Part shown: in pieces, positions 5,102-6,227 of the stretch
Layout: every line of letters starts with the position of its first letter
Numbering within the stretch: position 1 is the first letter of the stretch
DNA from: Bacteroidales bacterium
Lineage (GTDB): Bacteria; Bacteroidota; Bacteroidia; Bacteroidales; CG2-30-32-10
DNA: 6,227 nt
Reading direction: 5' to 3'
Assembly: GCA_035353855.1 (NCBI GenBank)
Contig: DAOQAK010000087.1
Coordinates: 1 to 6,227 of the forward strand
The notes under the pieces: model-generated
Databases searched by the model: none
The model's input: only the letters and a program-made list of their open reading frames with translations
What the model was told of the DNA's origin: nothing
Translations under genes and position numbers: made by a program

Positions 5102-6227
5102 ACAGAATTAAACAACTGATTGAAGAACTATGCCCGGAGGGGGTGGAGTTTAAGGAATTGGGGGAAGTCGCATATATTTTAAACGGTTATGCATTTAAAA
5201 GTAAACTATATAGTAAAGACGGAGTTCGTGTGATAAGAATTTCTGATGTTCAAAAGGGTCGAATATCAGGTGAAAGTTTAATATTTTATCCAATACAAAC
5301 ATTAAATGAAATTGAAAATTATTTATTATATGAAAATGATTTAGTCATGTCCTTGACTGGCAATGTTGGTCGTGTTGCAATTATTTCAAACAAACATCTA
5401 CCTGCTGGATTAAATCAACGAGTAGCATGTATACGAGTAATAGATAATAACAAAGTATTAATTAGATTTTTATTTCACTTCTTTGATCAAAACGAATTTG
5501 AAAGGGATGCTATGAATTCATCGTCAGGGGCAGGCCAAAAGAATATGAGTACAATCTGGCTTTCAAATTATAAAATTCCCATCCCCCCTCTTCCCATACA
5601 GCAGGAAATAGTAAGGATCCTCGATACCTTTACCGCCTTAGATGGCTCACTGCAAGCCGAACTCGAAGCCCGCCGCAAACAATACGAACACTACCGCAAC
5701 CAACTGTTGAATTTTGAAGGAAAGGAAGTGGAGTGGAAGACGTTGGGGGAAATAGGAAATATTCAAAGAGGAGTACGTGTGGTGCGAAATCAACTTTTAG
5801 AGAGCGGAAAATATCCTGTTTATCAAAATAGCATGAAACCATTAGGTTACTTTGATAAAAGTAATTATAAAGCTAATACTACTTTTATAATAAGTGCAGG
5901 AGCAGCAGGAGACATAGGTTATAGCGATGTTGACTTTTGGGCTGCTGATGATTGTTTCTTATGCTTATGCCCTGATAATCTAAATAGTAAATTTTTATAT
6001 TATTTTTTACTTTGCAATCAAAACTACCTGTATTCAAGAGTAAGAAGAGCAAGCGTACCACGTTTATCACGTGAAGTGGTTGAAAAAATCAAAATCCCCC
6101 TTCCACCCCTTACGGAGCAGGAACGAATAGTAGGGATATTGGATAAATTTGATGCGTTGGTGTCTTCGACAGGCTCAGCCACCGGCGGAATACCTGCCGA
6201 AATAGCCGCCCGCCGGAAGCAGTACGA
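5098..6227 (+). CDS. hsdS: Type I restriction-modification system specificity subunit (HsdS), 3' end beyond window
   Basis: HsdS chooses the bipartite DNA target of the type I system through two target-recognition domains (TRDs) held apart by conserved helices. The frame stays open for 376 complete codons to the window edge. TRD1 (about 16-165) opens with VEFKELGEV and ends in SNYKIPIPPL. The first spacer (162-205) contains QQEIVRILD and EARRKQYEHYRNQLL. TRD2 (about 211-335) opens with the parallel VEWKTLGEI and ends in KIKIPLPPL. The second spacer repeats the first: EQERIVGILDKFDALV (340-355) and AARRKQY (370-376). By comparison with spacer 1, only a short C-terminus should be missing. The start at 5098 overlaps the hsdM stop. 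TRDs are strongly AT-rich while spacers are GC-rich, which suggests TRD replacement by recombination. A REP-like sequence occurs in frame near 6164-6180. Confidence 0.95.
   Translation, partial: MNRIKQLIEELCPEGVEFKELGEVAYILNGYAFKSKLYSKDGVRVIRISDVQKGRISGESLIFYPIQTLNEIENYLLYENDLVMSLTGNVGRVAIISNKHLPAGLNQRVACIRVIDNNKVLIRFLFHFFDQNEFERDAMNSSSGAGQKNMSTIWLSNYKIPIPPLPIQQEIVRILDTFTALDGSLQAELEARRKQYEHYRNQLLNFEGKEVEWKTLGEIGNIQRGVRVVRNQLLESGKYPVYQNSMKPLGYFDKSNYKANTTFIISAGAAGDIGYSDVDFWAADDCFLCLCPDNLNSKFLYYFLLCNQNYLYSRVRRASVPRLSREVVEKIKIPLPPLTEQERIVGILDKFDALVSSTGSATGGIPAEIAARRKQY
5575..5700 (+). repeat. HsdS conserved spacer, copy 1 (repeated at 6091-6227)
   Basis: This segment encodes KIPIPPLPIQQEIVRILDTF and then the helix ending EARRKQYEHYRN. 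The second copy, after TRD2, encodes KIPLPPLTEQERIVGILDKF and a helix reaching AARRKQY at the window edge. The pair gives HsdS its internal pseudo-symmetry and can serve as homology for TRD exchange. The repeat is clear in protein and partial in DNA. Confidence 0.85.
6164..6180. repeat. REP-like short repeat inside hsdS
   Basis: CTTCGACAGGCTCAGCC contains the palindrome GGCT-C-AGCC (6172-6180) and resembles the CTTCGACA(A/G)GCTCAG repeats that occur in many copies between genes in diverse bacteria. Here it is translated in frame as part of SSTGSATGG (356-364), between the ILDKFDALV helix and PAEIAARRKQY. The first spacer has only a few residues at the same place, so this reads as an insertion in a tolerant linker. 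Confidence 0.5.

Noticed and set aside
5630..6070. Short - strand open frames opposite hsdS
   Set aside because: They overlap the continuous hsdS frame, which carries both spacer motifs and TRD2, and they show no recognisable features of their own.

Overview
The window looks like a defence island from a member of the Bacteroidota. Three things suggest this: upstream regions are AT-rich and mostly lack Shine-Dalgarno sequences, an exact Bacteroidota-type TAnnTTTG promoter element precedes hsdM, and the protein sequences resemble that phylum. All four protein genes lie on the + strand. The assignment rests on these features and on general knowledge, not on a database search.

Layout. Positions 1-48 carry the 3' end of a tRNA or tRNA-like sequence, followed by a clear intrinsic terminator (59-98). 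An AT-rich stretch without genes (99-460) contains a 12-bp inverted repeat. Gene 1 (461-2311) encodes a fused DUF262 + DUF1524 protein of the GmrSD type IV restriction family. The next gap (2312-2478) holds a long imperfect hairpin. Gene 2 (2479-3408) encodes a two-part protein: an N-terminal domain I cannot name and a C-terminal Mrr-like PD-(D/E)XK nuclease domain with a D...QVK active site. After a short gap with a promoter candidate come hsdM (3539-5101) and hsdS (5098 to beyond the right edge), the modification and specificity subunits of a type I restriction-modification system. They overlap by 4 bases at ATGA. No hsdR is present; if the system is complete it should lie outside the window.

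How the genes may work together. HsdM and HsdS together methylate a bipartite DNA site, and with HsdR they would cut unmethylated foreign DNA. Gene 1, and probably gene 2, look like modification-dependent nucleases that attack DNA carrying foreign base modifications. The combination would cover both unmodified and modified phage DNA. That joint role is inferred from the families and their proximity; the gaps and the compositional break suggest three separately acquired modules rather than one operon.

Composition. Genes 1 and 2 are very AT-rich, while hsdM and the conserved spacers of hsdS are near or above 50% GC. The two target-recognition domains of hsdS fall back to very low GC, so hsdS is a visible mosaic. 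A short REP-like sequence (TTCGACAGGCTCAGCC) sits in frame in the second spacer of hsdS.
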